NCBI GenBank assembly: GCA_947311125.1
Contig: CAMZKI010000241.1
Coordinates: 1 to 10,125 of the forward strand
Length of the DNA stretch: 10,125 nt
From: an uncultured Chlorobiota bacterium
Lineage (GTDB): Bacteria > Bacteroidota > Bacteroidia > Bacteroidales > JAADGE01
Reading direction: 5' to 3'
Position numbers and translations under genes: made by a program. The notes under the pieces were generated by a model. It saw nothing but the letters and a program-made list of their open reading frames with translations. It searched no databases and was not told the origin of the DNA. Shown in pieces: positions 1 to 7,570 of this stretch. Each line of letters starts with the position of its first letter. Positions within the stretch are counted from its first letter, which is position 1.

Positions 1-24
1 TATTAAATATTTAACTTTTTAATA

Positions 25-2388
25 ATGAAACATATTACTTTAACAGTCCTTTTTATAACTGTTTACTTAGTAAGCTTTTCTCAGAATACCGGCTGTATTT
101 ACGGCGATTGTGCAAACGGATACGGCAAATATATTTGGGAAAACGGAGATGAATATACGGGAAACTGGAAAAACAGCGAACAAAACGGAGAAGGAAGTTA
201 TACATTTAAAAGCGGCAGCAAATATACCGGAGAATTTAAAAACGGCAAAAGACACGGAAAAGGTACATACATCTGGGCAGACGGAGAAAAGCATACGGGA
301 CAGTGGATGGACGATAAACAACACGGAGAAGGTTCATATTACAAAAAAGACGGAACCGTTCTGACAGGTGTCTGGAAAGAAGGAAAATATCAAGGAAAAA
401 TCGGAGAAGTAACCGGTTGTATCTTCGGCGACTGCGATAACGGATACGGCACATATGTATGGGAAAACGGGGAAAAGTATACAGGTTACTGGGTAAGCGG
501 AAGGCGAAAAGGACAAGGCAGCAATTATTTTGCAAGCGGAGAGCGCTATGAGGGAGAATGGGCAAATGATATGAGAAACGGTTACGGAACAAACTTCTAC
601 GTTGACGGAACAATAAAAGCCGGAATGTGGGAAAATGACAGATACATCGGAACAAGCTCAAATAACTACGGCTGTATTTCCGGCGATTGCGACAACGGAT
701 ACGGAATTTACACTTGGGATACAGGAGAAAGATATGAAGGATACTGGAAAAACGGTATGAGAAACGGACAAGGAACAAATTGGTTCTCTAACGGAGCCGA
801 ATACACGGGAAACTGGAAAGACGACAAAAAAAACGGAATAGGAACATATAAATATCATCCGGAATCGCAATATGAAAGCTATTCCGGTAATTACATATCG
901 GACAAAATGACCGGATACGGTATATTCAAATACAGAAACGGTCAAAAATACATCGGAGAGCTTTACAATAATTACTTCCACGGTAAAGGAACAATGTATT
1001 ACGCTGACGGAACAGTAAAGTCCGGAATCTGGGAATATGACAAACTTATCACAAGCAATAAAAAAAGCAGCGGTTGCATATCCGGAAACTGTACCGACGG
1101 ATTCGGCACTTATGTTACCAAAAAAGGAGATAAATATATAGGAACGTTCAAAAACGGATACTACAGCGGAAGCGGAACATATACATTTGCATCCGGAGAT
1201 GTTTATGAAGGAGAATTCCTGAACGGAACATATAACGGACAAGGAACATATACATTTGCATCCGGTACAAAATATGTCGGCGAATTTTCGAACGGAACAT
1301 ATAACGGAATAGGAACTGTATATTACTCAAACGGAACAACAAAATCAGGTCTTTGGAAAAACGGAGAGTTCATAGGAAATCAAAAAAGCAAATCTCCGCC
1401 TCAGGTTACTTGGCTTTATCCCCAATATACAAATACAGCGGCAGACTCAAAAAGCATTAAAGCAAAAATTTGCATAAGATCTGACAGTGAACTAGAAAAC
1501 GTTCAATTTTTGGTAAACGGAAAAATTAAAGTTAATTATGCTACAAGAGGCTATACCGTAGTTAATGCAAACTGTGACTTTACAATTGAACGCGATATAC
1601 CTCTTGAAGACGGAATTAATAAAATTACCGTAAAAGTTACAAATGCCGGCGGAGAAATTACCTCAGACATAAGAACGGTAACAATTAAAACAAATAATAA
1701 TACCGTTGACCAAAAAAGACTGGCTCTCGTCATCGGAAACTCTGCATACACAATGTCGCCCCTCAAAAACCCCGTAAATGATGCCAAGCTGATGGCAAAA
1801 CAACTCAACGAATTAGGTTTTGAAGTTATGTCATATACCGACTTAAGTCAAAATGAAATGAAAATGAGAATCAGAGAGTTCGGAAATAAACTAAGCAAAC
1901 AAAAAGGTGTAGGATTATTCTATTATGCCGGACACGGAATGCAACTTAACGGTGAAAACTACCTTGTTCCTGTAACAGCAGTAATTAATAAAGAACAAGA
2001 TGTTGAATTAGAAGCGGTTAATTTAAAAAGAGTTCTCGGAGAAATGGATTATGCTCAAAACGATTTAAACATAGTAATATTAGATGCCTGCAGAAACAAT
2101 CCCTTTGCCCGAAGTTTTCGTTCCGGAGGCAGCAACGGATTAGCTACAACTACAGCCCCGAAAGGAACTTTTATTGCTTACGCTACCGCTCCCGGTTCAG
2201 TTGCCTCAGACGGTTCCGGAGAAAACGGATTATACACCCAAGAACTTGTAAAAGCCCTTCAACAACCGGGATATAAAATCGAAGATGTTTTTAAAGCTGT
2301 CAGAAATAATGTTTATAAATTATCAAATGAAATGCAAGTTCCGTGGGAAAATTCATCAATTTTCGGAGATTTTTATTTCAAAAAATAA
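25..2388 (+). CDS. Secreted MORN-repeat / Ig-like / caspase-family (C14) protein
   Basis: This 787-residue protein begins with a signal peptide (about residues 1-20, ending SFSQ), so it is probably exported. Residues 23-455 hold about 16 MORN-like repeats of roughly 23 residues (pattern GxGxYxxxxGxxYxGxW). They fall into four blocks starting at residues 23, 131, 216 and 350, each headed by GCIxG[DN]C and closed by a variant MORN (GTxxxGxW). Residues about 458-562 look like a beta-sandwich (Ig-like) domain with an N-terminal PPxVxW. Residues 564-787 are a caspase-fold peptidase domain: the LALVIGNSAY strand, catalytic His637 in YYAGHG and catalytic Cys689 in LDACRNNPF. Bacterial caspase-like proteins of this kind usually cleave after basic residues, but the substrate here is unknown. 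MORN repeats often mediate membrane or protein contacts, so they may position the protease. No type IX secretion C-terminal domain is seen. The ATG at 25 is chosen because the signal peptide follows directly. The domain calls are firm; the biological role is not known. Confidence 0.9.
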   Translation: MKHITLTVLFITVYLVSFSQNTGCIYGDCANGYGKYIWENGDEYTGNWKNSEQNGEGSYTFKSGSKYTGEFKNGKRHGKGTYIWADGEKHTGQWMDDKQHGEGSYYKKDGTVLTGVWKEGKYQGKIGEVTGCIFGDCDNGYGTYVWENGEKYTGYWVSGRRKGQGSNYFASGERYEGEWANDMRNGYGTNFYVDGTIKAGMWENDRYIGTSSNNYGCISGDCDNGYGIYTWDTGERYEGYWKNGMRNGQGTNWFSNGAEYTGNWKDDKKNGIGTYKYHPESQYESYSGNYISDKMTGYGIFKYRNGQKYIGELYNNYFHGKGTMYYADGTVKSGIWEYDKLITSNKKSSGCISGNCTDGFGTYVTKKGDKYIGTFKNGYYSGSGTYTFASGDVYEGEFLNGTYNGQGTYTFASGTKYVGEFSNGTYNGIGTVYYSNGTTKSGLWKNGEFIGNQKSKSPPQVTWLYPQYTNTAADSKSIKAKICIRSDSELENVQFLVNGKIKVNYATRGYTVVNANCDFTIERDIPLEDGINKITVKVTNAGGEITSDIRTVTIKTNNNTVDQKRLALVIGNSAYTMSPLKNPVNDAKLMAKQLNELGFEVMSYTDLSQNEMKMRIREFGNKLSKQKGVGLFYYAGHGMQLNGENYLVPVTAVINKEQDVELEAVNLKRVLGEMDYAQNDLNIVILDACRNNPFARSFRSGGSNGLATTTAPKGTFIAYATAPGSVASDGSGENGLYTQELVKALQQPGYKIEDVFKAVRNNVYKLSNEMQVPWENSSIFGDFYFKK
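91..1389 (+). repeat. MORN-repeat array in four Cys-headed blocks
   Basis: The coding repeat has a period of about 69 bp. Blocks start at nt 91, 415, 670 and 1072 and contain roughly 4, 3, 5 and 4 MORN units. Each block opens with two cysteines four residues apart (GCIxG[DN]C) and ends with a divergent MORN of the form [DN]GTxxxGxW. The block structure implies duplication of whole multi-MORN segments as well as single units. Confidence 0.85.
1174..1311 (+). repeat. Recent 69-bp tandem duplication within the MORN array
   Basis: Units 1174-1242 and 1243-1311 are exactly 69 bp (23 codons) each. Their first 23 nt are identical (coding GTYTFAS and onward), and so are about 18 nt near the end (coding NGTYNG). 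The middle third has diverged. The mosaic of identity suggests a fairly recent unit duplication or local gene conversion. Confidence 0.75.
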
Positions 2389-2422
2389 TACCTTTAAAGC
2401 CCTCAAACAACTAAAACTGCTG

Positions 2423-2449
2423 AAACAGTGAAAAGACTGTTTTTATTTA
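2423..2449 (+). terminator. Possible weak intrinsic terminator after the caspase gene
   Basis: A perfect 7-bp inverted repeat (AAACAGT at 2423-2429, ACTGTTT at 2436-2442) encloses a 6-nt loop and runs into a T-rich stretch (TTTTTATTT). It lies 34 bp past the stop codon. Only two of the seven pairs are GC, so the stem is weak and the call is tentative. It is the main reason to treat the caspase and papain-like genes as possibly separate transcripts. Confidence 0.4.
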
Positions 2450-2471
2450 ATCTGTATAATAACCTGATATC

Positions 2472-2475
2472 GGAG
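2472..2475 (+). promoter_or_regulatory. Shine-Dalgarno-like GGAG before the C1 peptidase start
   Basis: GGAG stands 8 nt before the ATG at 2484 and supports that start. It is notable because the other genes here have AT-rich leaders without a well-placed SD, as is common in Bacteroidota. Confidence 0.45.
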
Positions 2476-2483
2476 AAAACAAA

Positions 2484-3869
2484 ATGAAGAAAACAATAAT
2501 AATTTTAATATTCATAAGTTCAATAATAAACCTGCTTTCTGCACAAGAATACGGAACAGGACTGAACTTCAATGACGACAAATATAAATCGGTTCAGAAA
2601 AAAGCACCGCTTACAAGAAGTTTATATACAAACATACCTTCATCCTATTCTCTGAAAAAATATACCCCGATTCCTAAAAGCCAAGGACAATTCGGAACTT
2701 GTGTCGGTTGGTCAACAGCCTATGCAGGTATGACAATCCTTGAATCAATAAACAAAAGCAGAACAAACAGAGAAGAAATAACTTCAAACACTTTCTCCCC
2801 CGGATTTGTATATAAACAAATTAAAAGCAAAACAGACACTTGGTGTCAGCTTGGTTCGTCAATATCCGATGCACTTGAAATACTGAAAACAAAAGGAGTT
2901 TGTAAATATTCAGATATGACCGAGGTAAATTGCCCGGCATACCTCTCTCCTTCTCTGTTTTCAAAAGCATCATCATATAAAATCAAAGACTACGCAAAAA
3001 TTTTCGGATTATTTGACTCTAAAGACTTTAAAACAGCAGCCGTCAAAAAAAGTATAAGTCAAAATAATCCGGTAATAATAGGAATGAATACACCTGAATC
3101 TTTCTACACAGCAAAAGAAGAATGGATTCCGACAGAAACAAGCAGTTTAACATACGGCGGTCATGCAATGTGTATTATAGGTTATGACGATAATAAATAC
3201 GGAGGAGCTTTTGAAATAATGAACAGTTGGGGAACTCAATGGGGAAATGAGGGGTACATATGGATTTCTTACGAAAACTTTCATAAATTCGTAAAATATG
3301 CATATGAAATGATTGATTTCAGAACATCACAAACAAATAATGAATTTTCTCTTGCCGGAAGCATAAAATTTATAAAAGCTGACGGAACTCAAAGTAAAGC
3401 CGTTTACGATAACGATATTTACAAACTGACGGAACCCTATAAATCCGGAACCTTATTCAGACTTTACATATCAAATTCAGTCCCCGCCTATGTTTACGCT
3501 TTCGGATACGATGCAACAAAAAAAACTTTTACAATATTTCCGTATGATAAAAGTATATCTCCTGCTCTCAACTATGCAAAAAATGATGTTGCAATTCCTG
3601 ATGAAAGCCGGTATATTCAGACCGATAATACTACAGGCAAAGACTATTTATGTGTTTTATATTCTAAAGAAAAACTGAACATTGAAAAAATAAAAACCGA
3701 AATTGAAAACACATACGGCTCTTTTAAAGACAGAGTTTTTTATGTTCTGAAAGATAAACTCGTACCTGCCGAGAATATAGATTTTAGTCAAGAAAATATT
3801 AGTTTTAAAGTAATGAACAGTCAAAAAAATATTGTCGCTCTTATTACTGAAACTGTTCATATTGATTGA
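2484..3869 (+). CDS. Secreted papain-family (C1) cysteine peptidase with DUF4384-like C-terminal domain
   Basis: This 461-residue protein opens with a signal peptide (about residues 1-20, ending LLSAQ). The peptidase domain spans about residues 55-275 and shows the papain-family residues: oxyanion-hole Gln67 and nucleophile Cys73 (SQGQFGTCVGWS), His227 (GGHAMCIIGYDD) and Asn247 (IMNSWGTQWGNEGYIWI). It is therefore expected to be an active endopeptidase outside the cytoplasm. No long propeptide is evident; only about 35 residues separate the signal peptide from the fold. Residues about 305-400 resemble DUF4384 (aromatic-rich YVYAF, then FTIFPYD, then IPDESRY, then YLCVLYS), a domain often attached to bacterial caspase-like proteins. 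It lies 95 bp after the MORN-caspase gene in the same orientation. That pairing suggests a shared process or a shared substrate, though this is inference. The natural substrate is unknown. The C1 assignment is strong, the DUF4384 assignment moderate. Confidence 0.9.
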   Translation: MKKTIIILIFISSIINLLSAQEYGTGLNFNDDKYKSVQKKAPLTRSLYTNIPSSYSLKKYTPIPKSQGQFGTCVGWSTAYAGMTILESINKSRTNREEITSNTFSPGFVYKQIKSKTDTWCQLGSSISDALEILKTKGVCKYSDMTEVNCPAYLSPSLFSKASSYKIKDYAKIFGLFDSKDFKTAAVKKSISQNNPVIIGMNTPESFYTAKEEWIPTETSSLTYGGHAMCIIGYDDNKYGGAFEIMNSWGTQWGNEGYIWISYENFHKFVKYAYEMIDFRTSQTNNEFSLAGSIKFIKADGTQSKAVYDNDIYKLTEPYKSGTLFRLYISNSVPAYVYAFGYDATKKTFTIFPYDKSISPALNYAKNDVAIPDESRYIQTDNTTGKDYLCVLYSKEKLNIEKIKTEIENTYGSFKDRVFYVLKDKLVPAENIDFSQENISFKVMNSQKNIVALITETVHID

Positions 3870-3882
3870 TTCCGAAAAATGC

Positions 3883-3898
3883 TTATACACCGGTATAA
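3883..3898. repeat. Short inverted repeat in the 124-bp intergenic gap
   Basis: TTATAC (3883-3888) and GTATAA (3893-3898) form a perfect 6-bp inverted repeat around ACCG. It lies 14 nt after the C1 peptidase stop codon. No T-tract follows on the plus strand, so it is a poor terminator for that gene. It could be a small operator or chance in AT-rich DNA. Confidence 0.25.
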
Positions 3899-3954
3899 AA
3901 TTATCCGTAAATAGATCAATATAATATACGTTTTTTATATTTAAATAAAATAAT

Positions 3955-3962
3955 TAACTTTG
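3955..3962 (+). promoter_or_regulatory. Bacteroidota-type -7 promoter box for the kinase-channel-ppk operon
   Basis: TAACTTTG matches the Bacteroidota primary-sigma -7 consensus TAnnTTTG exactly. It lies 31 nt before the ATG at 3994, which would give a leader of roughly 25 nt. A T-rich stretch around 3930-3937 sits about where the -33 element belongs but lacks a clear TTTG. This is the best promoter candidate in the window and lies in its largest intergenic gap, upstream of three closely packed genes. Confidence 0.5.
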
Positions 3963-3993
3963 TTTTTGTCAAAATAACCCTTTAAATTTAATA

Positions 3994-5529
3994 ATGGGAT
4001 TATCCGTTCCTTTAAAAAATAACAATATAGCCTATAAACTCTTTGAAAACATTCAGGGGAGTACGATGGAGTATACCTACAGAGGCAGTTTTACAACCAA
4101 AGTAACGGACACAATACTGTCGCTGACGGAATCTAACCTCGAACAGGAAAATGTTGAAAAAAAAATAAGAAAAAGAGTATTTTTTATTATAGTTGAAGGG
4201 CTGCAAAACGTTACGCGACATCAAAGCTCTTCAGAATCAGACGAATTAGCAGGATACCCCGGACTTTTTGTTGTTCAATATAAACCCGACGGCTATTATA
4301 TAACAACCGGAAACCTCATAAAATCATCCCGGGAAGCAGAAATAAAAAATTTAATAGATAAAATAAATCAACTTGACAAAGATGAACTGAAAAAATATTC
4401 TTTAGAAAAGTTAGACGAAGGAGAATTTTCAGAAAAAGGAGGAGCCGGCTTAGGATTAATTGAAATTGCACGAAAATCAGGAAATAATCTGACATATGCC
4501 TTCGAGAAAATAAATGATGATTACTCGTTCTTTTATATGCACTCTAAAATAATAGGTTTTAATAAAACAACACAAACAAGCAATGAAAACTCATTAAAAA
4601 GAATTATAGAAAGACACAAAATACTTGAAAAAGAAAATATACTGCTTAACTTTATCGGAGCATTTACACAAGAAACACTTGTCAATCTGCTTACAATAAC
4701 AGAAAATCAATTACAGGGAACCGTAATTTTAAAAATGAAAGTATTTAACCTTATGGTTGAGATACTTCAAAACATAGTAAATCATGCAGACCTCTACACT
4801 TTTAACAACGTTACCGGAAAACACGCAATATTTTATATAAAAGAAACACCCGAAAGTTTAGTATTTACGTCAGGAAATTATATTGAAAATCATAAAATCA
4901 AAGAATTCAGAAAAAAACTTGAAAATGTCAACAACCTTACCGAAGACGAACTTGCCGACGAATATAATCAAACACTTTTGAATTTTAACAACCAAAACGA
5001 CAAAAATCCCGGTCTCGGCTTACTTGATATAAAAATGAAAGCCAAAAACCCCTTTATCTATGACTTTTACAAAATCGATGAAAAATTTTCTTTTTTTACA
5101 CTAAAAATTCAAATTAATAAAATGAAAGACGGATTAGAAAAATACATTATTCAGGAAGAAGATGATACTCCTGAAATATTCCTTGACCCGGAAAACGGAA
5201 TATTAAGATTCAAAGGCAAATCAATTCCCGAAAACGCAGTAAGTTTCTATAAACCGATAATAGACTGGCTGCATGCATACAAAGAAAACCCTGCCGACCA
5301 CACTCATGTTACTTTTAAATTTGACTATTACAACACAGCCACAGACAGACAATTAGTAAAAATTTTGCTGATTCTCGAAGAAATATCAAAAAACAATTCG
5401 GTTGATCTTGACTGGTATTATAACACCGGAGATATATCAATGCTTAACGACGGTAAAAAATTTAAAGAGCTAATCGACCTCAATATTGAAATAATTGAAC
5501 TTATTGACGAGGAAGAAAACGAAAAATAA
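3994..5529 (+). CDS. Fusion of two SiaB-like kinase domains and a SiaC-like (DUF1987) domain
   Basis: The 511 residues divide into three parts. Residues 12-190 and about 205-375 are two copies of a SiaB-type (DUF6272, GHKL-like) domain. Copy 1 has the N-box E68/N72/H76 (VEGLQNVTRH) and a glycine box GGAGLGL at 149-155. Copy 2 has E256/N260/H264 (VEILQNIVNH) and a shortened box NPGLGL at 338-343. The copies are offset by 188 residues. Residues about 385-505 are a SiaC-type DUF1987 domain (TPEIFLDP, SIPENAVSFYKPIIDWL, YYNTATDRQL). Thr448 sits in the conserved Asn-Thr motif that aligns with the family's phosphorylation region. In Pseudomonas, separate SiaB phosphorylates SiaC, SiaA dephosphorylates it, and SiaC controls a diguanylate cyclase. 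Here kinase and substrate lie in one cytoplasmic chain, so a self-contained switch is inferred. No PP2C phosphatase or cyclase is visible nearby. The ATG at 3994 is preferred to the internal Met25 because family members extend upstream of YRGSF. Confidence 0.85.
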   Translation: MGLSVPLKNNNIAYKLFENIQGSTMEYTYRGSFTTKVTDTILSLTESNLEQENVEKKIRKRVFFIIVEGLQNVTRHQSSSESDELAGYPGLFVVQYKPDGYYITTGNLIKSSREAEIKNLIDKINQLDKDELKKYSLEKLDEGEFSEKGGAGLGLIEIARKSGNNLTYAFEKINDDYSFFYMHSKIIGFNKTTQTSNENSLKRIIERHKILEKENILLNFIGAFTQETLVNLLTITENQLQGTVILKMKVFNLMVEILQNIVNHADLYTFNNVTGKHAIFYIKETPESLVFTSGNYIENHKIKEFRKKLENVNNLTEDELADEYNQTLLNFNNQNDKNPGLGLLDIKMKAKNPFIYDFYKIDEKFSFFTLKIQINKMKDGLEKYIIQEEDDTPEIFLDPENGILRFKGKSIPENAVSFYKPIIDWLHAYKENPADHTHVTFKFDYYNTATDRQLVKILLILEEISKNNSVDLDWYYNTGDISMLNDGKKFKELIDLNIEIIELIDEEENEK

Positions 5530-5571
5530 TTTACGGCAGAATAATTTTTTAAAATAATTACCGAAAAAGGT

Positions 5572-7563
5572 ATGCAAAAACATTTTACGGAATTTACCGT
5601 AGAAATAATTGACAGTCAATTTAAAAAAGAGCAGTTTTCATACCCGAGAACTGCTCTGATAAAATTTCTTGATACCGAAAAAAAAATACTGTCCGAAAAA
5701 AAATTCGGATATGCAGATGCAGTTTTCATAAAAAAATACATTGCCGAAAATAATGAACTGCAGTTAGATTATGCATATATTGAAAATTTTGACATCAGCT
5801 ATCTCAAAAATGCAGTTTATTCCGAAAAAATAATCCTTGCAAATTTCTCAGCAAAAGAAGCCTTTTTTAACAGCCCCGATAACGAAATAAACCTGTCCGA
5901 AATATTATTTGAAGGAAAACAAATAAATTTCAGCAACACATATTTTATTACCGACAACCTTAATTTTTCTTTCTCTGTTTTCTTTACGGAAAATACAGAT
6001 TTCAGTTACTGCGTGTTCAAATGTAATAATATAAATTTCTCTAAAACATCATTCTCCGACGGAGATATTAATTTTAAAAACAGTGTATTTCACAACGGAC
6101 TAAAAGATTTTCAAAATATTGATTTTCAAAATGGTAAAGTAAGCTTTATAAACGTTGAATTTAATGACGGAGACCTGCTGTTTACCGATACAAAATTCGG
6201 AAACGGTCAGGTAAGCTTTAAAGTCGCGGATTTCGGAAACGGACGAAAAGACTTTTCCCGGGTAATGTTCGGGAGCGGAGAAACAACATTTGAAAAAGTA
6301 AATTTCGGAAACGGAGATATTTCATTCAGATCTGCCGACTTTTACGAAGGCAAAGTAAACTTTACAAGTGCCGAATTCGGAAACGGAAAAAAAGCATTCA
6401 TAAATACAAACTTCGGAAACGGAAATATATACTTTAAAAACGTAAATTTCGGCGACGGCGTAACCTCTTTCAGGCTGGCACATTTCGGCACAGGAAATGT
6501 TGATTTTCACTTCTGCGAATTCGGAAACGGAAACGTACAGTTTGACCGCTCTGTATTCCTCAGCGGAGAAATAAACTTCAAAGCCGTAAATTTCGGAACA
6601 GGAAAAGTAAGTTTCGACAAAACATTTTTCGGCGACAACAACATAAATATGGAAGGAACGTCCTTAAACGGTGAACTTATTATAAAAAACTCCGTTTTCG
6701 GAAAAGGTGAATTCAACTTCAGTGAAGCCGATTTTAAAAATTCAAACGTTGAAATTAACAACGTAGATTTCGGAATAGGAAAAATAACTTTCAGAAAATC
6801 AATATTTAAAACATTATCACTAAAAGGCTCACAGTTAGACAATTACTTCAATCTCCAAATAAGTTCATGTGAAAAACTCGATTTATCGGATACCGTAGTA
6901 AAAGATATACTTGACATAAACCCTCCGGATTTTGACCCGGTTATAGAATCTGTAGATTTATCCGGAATGCGACTTCTCGGCAGAATTTACATAGACTGGC
7001 GGCGAACAAATCTTAAAGAACTGATACACAAACAAAACACAACAGAAAAAAGTAAAGAAGAGCAATTCAGAATACTTAAAGAAAATTATAACCTTACGGG
7101 ACAATATTCATACGAAGATGAAGCATATGTAGAATTTAAGAGAACAGAAGCAATTGCCCGCCTTAAAGATGAGATTAATAAAAAAAACAACAAAATATCA
7201 GCTTATGTAAAATATGCTTTCAAGTGGCTTGTTTTTGACAAAATGGGCAAATTTGCGACAGACCCCCTCAGAGTTCTTACAACAATGCTCCTAACCTACT
7301 TATTTTTTACTTTTATCTATATCTTTTTGGCATACATAAGTGAAGTCCATATTGTTTCTTCACTGTTTGAACCCGGTGATCCCAGAATTTTAGGTATCTT
7401 CGGAAAAGCTTTTTATCACAGTGCAATAACATTCCTTACAATAGGTTACGGAGATTATTACCCTGACGGAATATCACGCTGGATATCATCTGTAGAAGGC
7501 TTCACAGGCTTGTTTTTGATGTCATATTTCACGGTTGCATTTGTTCGTAAAATTTTAAGATAA
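5572..7563 (+). CDS. Two-TM potassium channel with N-terminal 12-residue-repeat solenoid
   Basis: This 663-residue membrane protein has an N-terminal region without TM segments. About 25 copies of a 12-residue repeat (consensus FGNGxxxFxxxx) span residues 113-411. A charged, probably helical linker follows (about 470-560, including EEQFRILKENY and YVEFKRTEAIARLKDEI). Next come TM1 (about 568-589), a pore loop with the K+ selectivity filter TIGYGD (623-628), and TM2 (about 639-659). The chain ends just after TM2, so gating must come from the N-terminal part rather than a C-terminal RCK domain. Pentapeptide-repeat/ion-channel fusions are known in bacteria, but here the Phe spacing alternates 5 and 7 instead of a constant 5. 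A tetramer in the inner membrane with a cytoplasmic solenoid is expected from the pore family. The gene follows the kinase fusion after 42 bp and precedes ppk by 7 bp, which suggests cotranscription. The ligand or partner of the solenoid is unknown. Confidence 0.88.
   Translation: MQKHFTEFTVEIIDSQFKKEQFSYPRTALIKFLDTEKKILSEKKFGYADAVFIKKYIAENNELQLDYAYIENFDISYLKNAVYSEKIILANFSAKEAFFNSPDNEINLSEILFEGKQINFSNTYFITDNLNFSFSVFFTENTDFSYCVFKCNNINFSKTSFSDGDINFKNSVFHNGLKDFQNIDFQNGKVSFINVEFNDGDLLFTDTKFGNGQVSFKVADFGNGRKDFSRVMFGSGETTFEKVNFGNGDISFRSADFYEGKVNFTSAEFGNGKKAFINTNFGNGNIYFKNVNFGDGVTSFRLAHFGTGNVDFHFCEFGNGNVQFDRSVFLSGEINFKAVNFGTGKVSFDKTFFGDNNINMEGTSLNGELIIKNSVFGKGEFNFSEADFKNSNVEINNVDFGIGKITFRKSIFKTLSLKGSQLDNYFNLQISSCEKLDLSDTVVKDILDINPPDFDPVIESVDLSGMRLLGRIYIDWRRTNLKELIHKQNTTEKSKEEQFRILKENYNLTGQYSYEDEAYVEFKRTEAIARLKDEINKKNNKISAYVKYAFKWLVFDKMGKFATDPLRVLTTMLLTYLFFTFIYIFLAYISEVHIVSSLFEPGDPRILGIFGKAFYHSAITFLTIGYGDYYPDGISRWISSVEGFTGLFLMSYFTVAFVRKILR
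5908..6804 (+). repeat. Tandem 36-bp (12-residue) coding repeat, about 25 copies
   Basis: Starting at the codon for Phe113, Phe recurs at positions 1 and 8 of a 12-residue unit. The consensus is F-G-N-G-x-x-x-F-x-x-x-x, strongest in copies 9-20 (about 6196-6627). Copy 22 has 11 residues, the only length irregularity, and the last copies lose the GNG. At DNA level the core ttcggaaacgga recurs. The phase never breaks into non-coding DNA. Confidence 0.9.
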
Positions 7564-7570
7564 GAATGAG

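Noticed and set aside
12..19. TAACTTTT resembling a Bacteroidota -7 box before the first gene
   Set aside because: The last base does not fit, and a start site about 7 nt downstream would fall on or inside the ATG at 25. The true promoter probably lies outside the window.
658..1242. Long open frame on the minus strand opposite the MORN region (another lies at 236-778)
   Set aside because: Both are by-products of the repetitive codons of the plus-strand gene. Their translations are low-complexity Ser/Val/Phe- or Arg/Phe-rich and show no domain.
1396..3869. Type IX secretion C-terminal sorting domain on the two exported proteases
   Set aside because: The caspase protein ends inside its peptidase domain. 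The end of the C1 protein lacks the usual glycine/Lys-rich sorting pattern, so only signal-peptide export is supported.
5908..6804. Regular 36-bp spacing of near-identical DNA cores, resembling the repeat length of CRISPR arrays
   Set aside because: The copies abut with no spacers, stay in frame and encode an uninterrupted 12-residue protein repeat.
91..6804. Possible homology between the Asn-Gly-rich repeats of the caspase protein and those of the channel protein
   Set aside because: Unit lengths (23 versus 12) and conserved positions (Gly/Tyr/Trp versus Phe/Phe) differ. The shared aaacgga motif only reflects frequent Asn-Gly codons.
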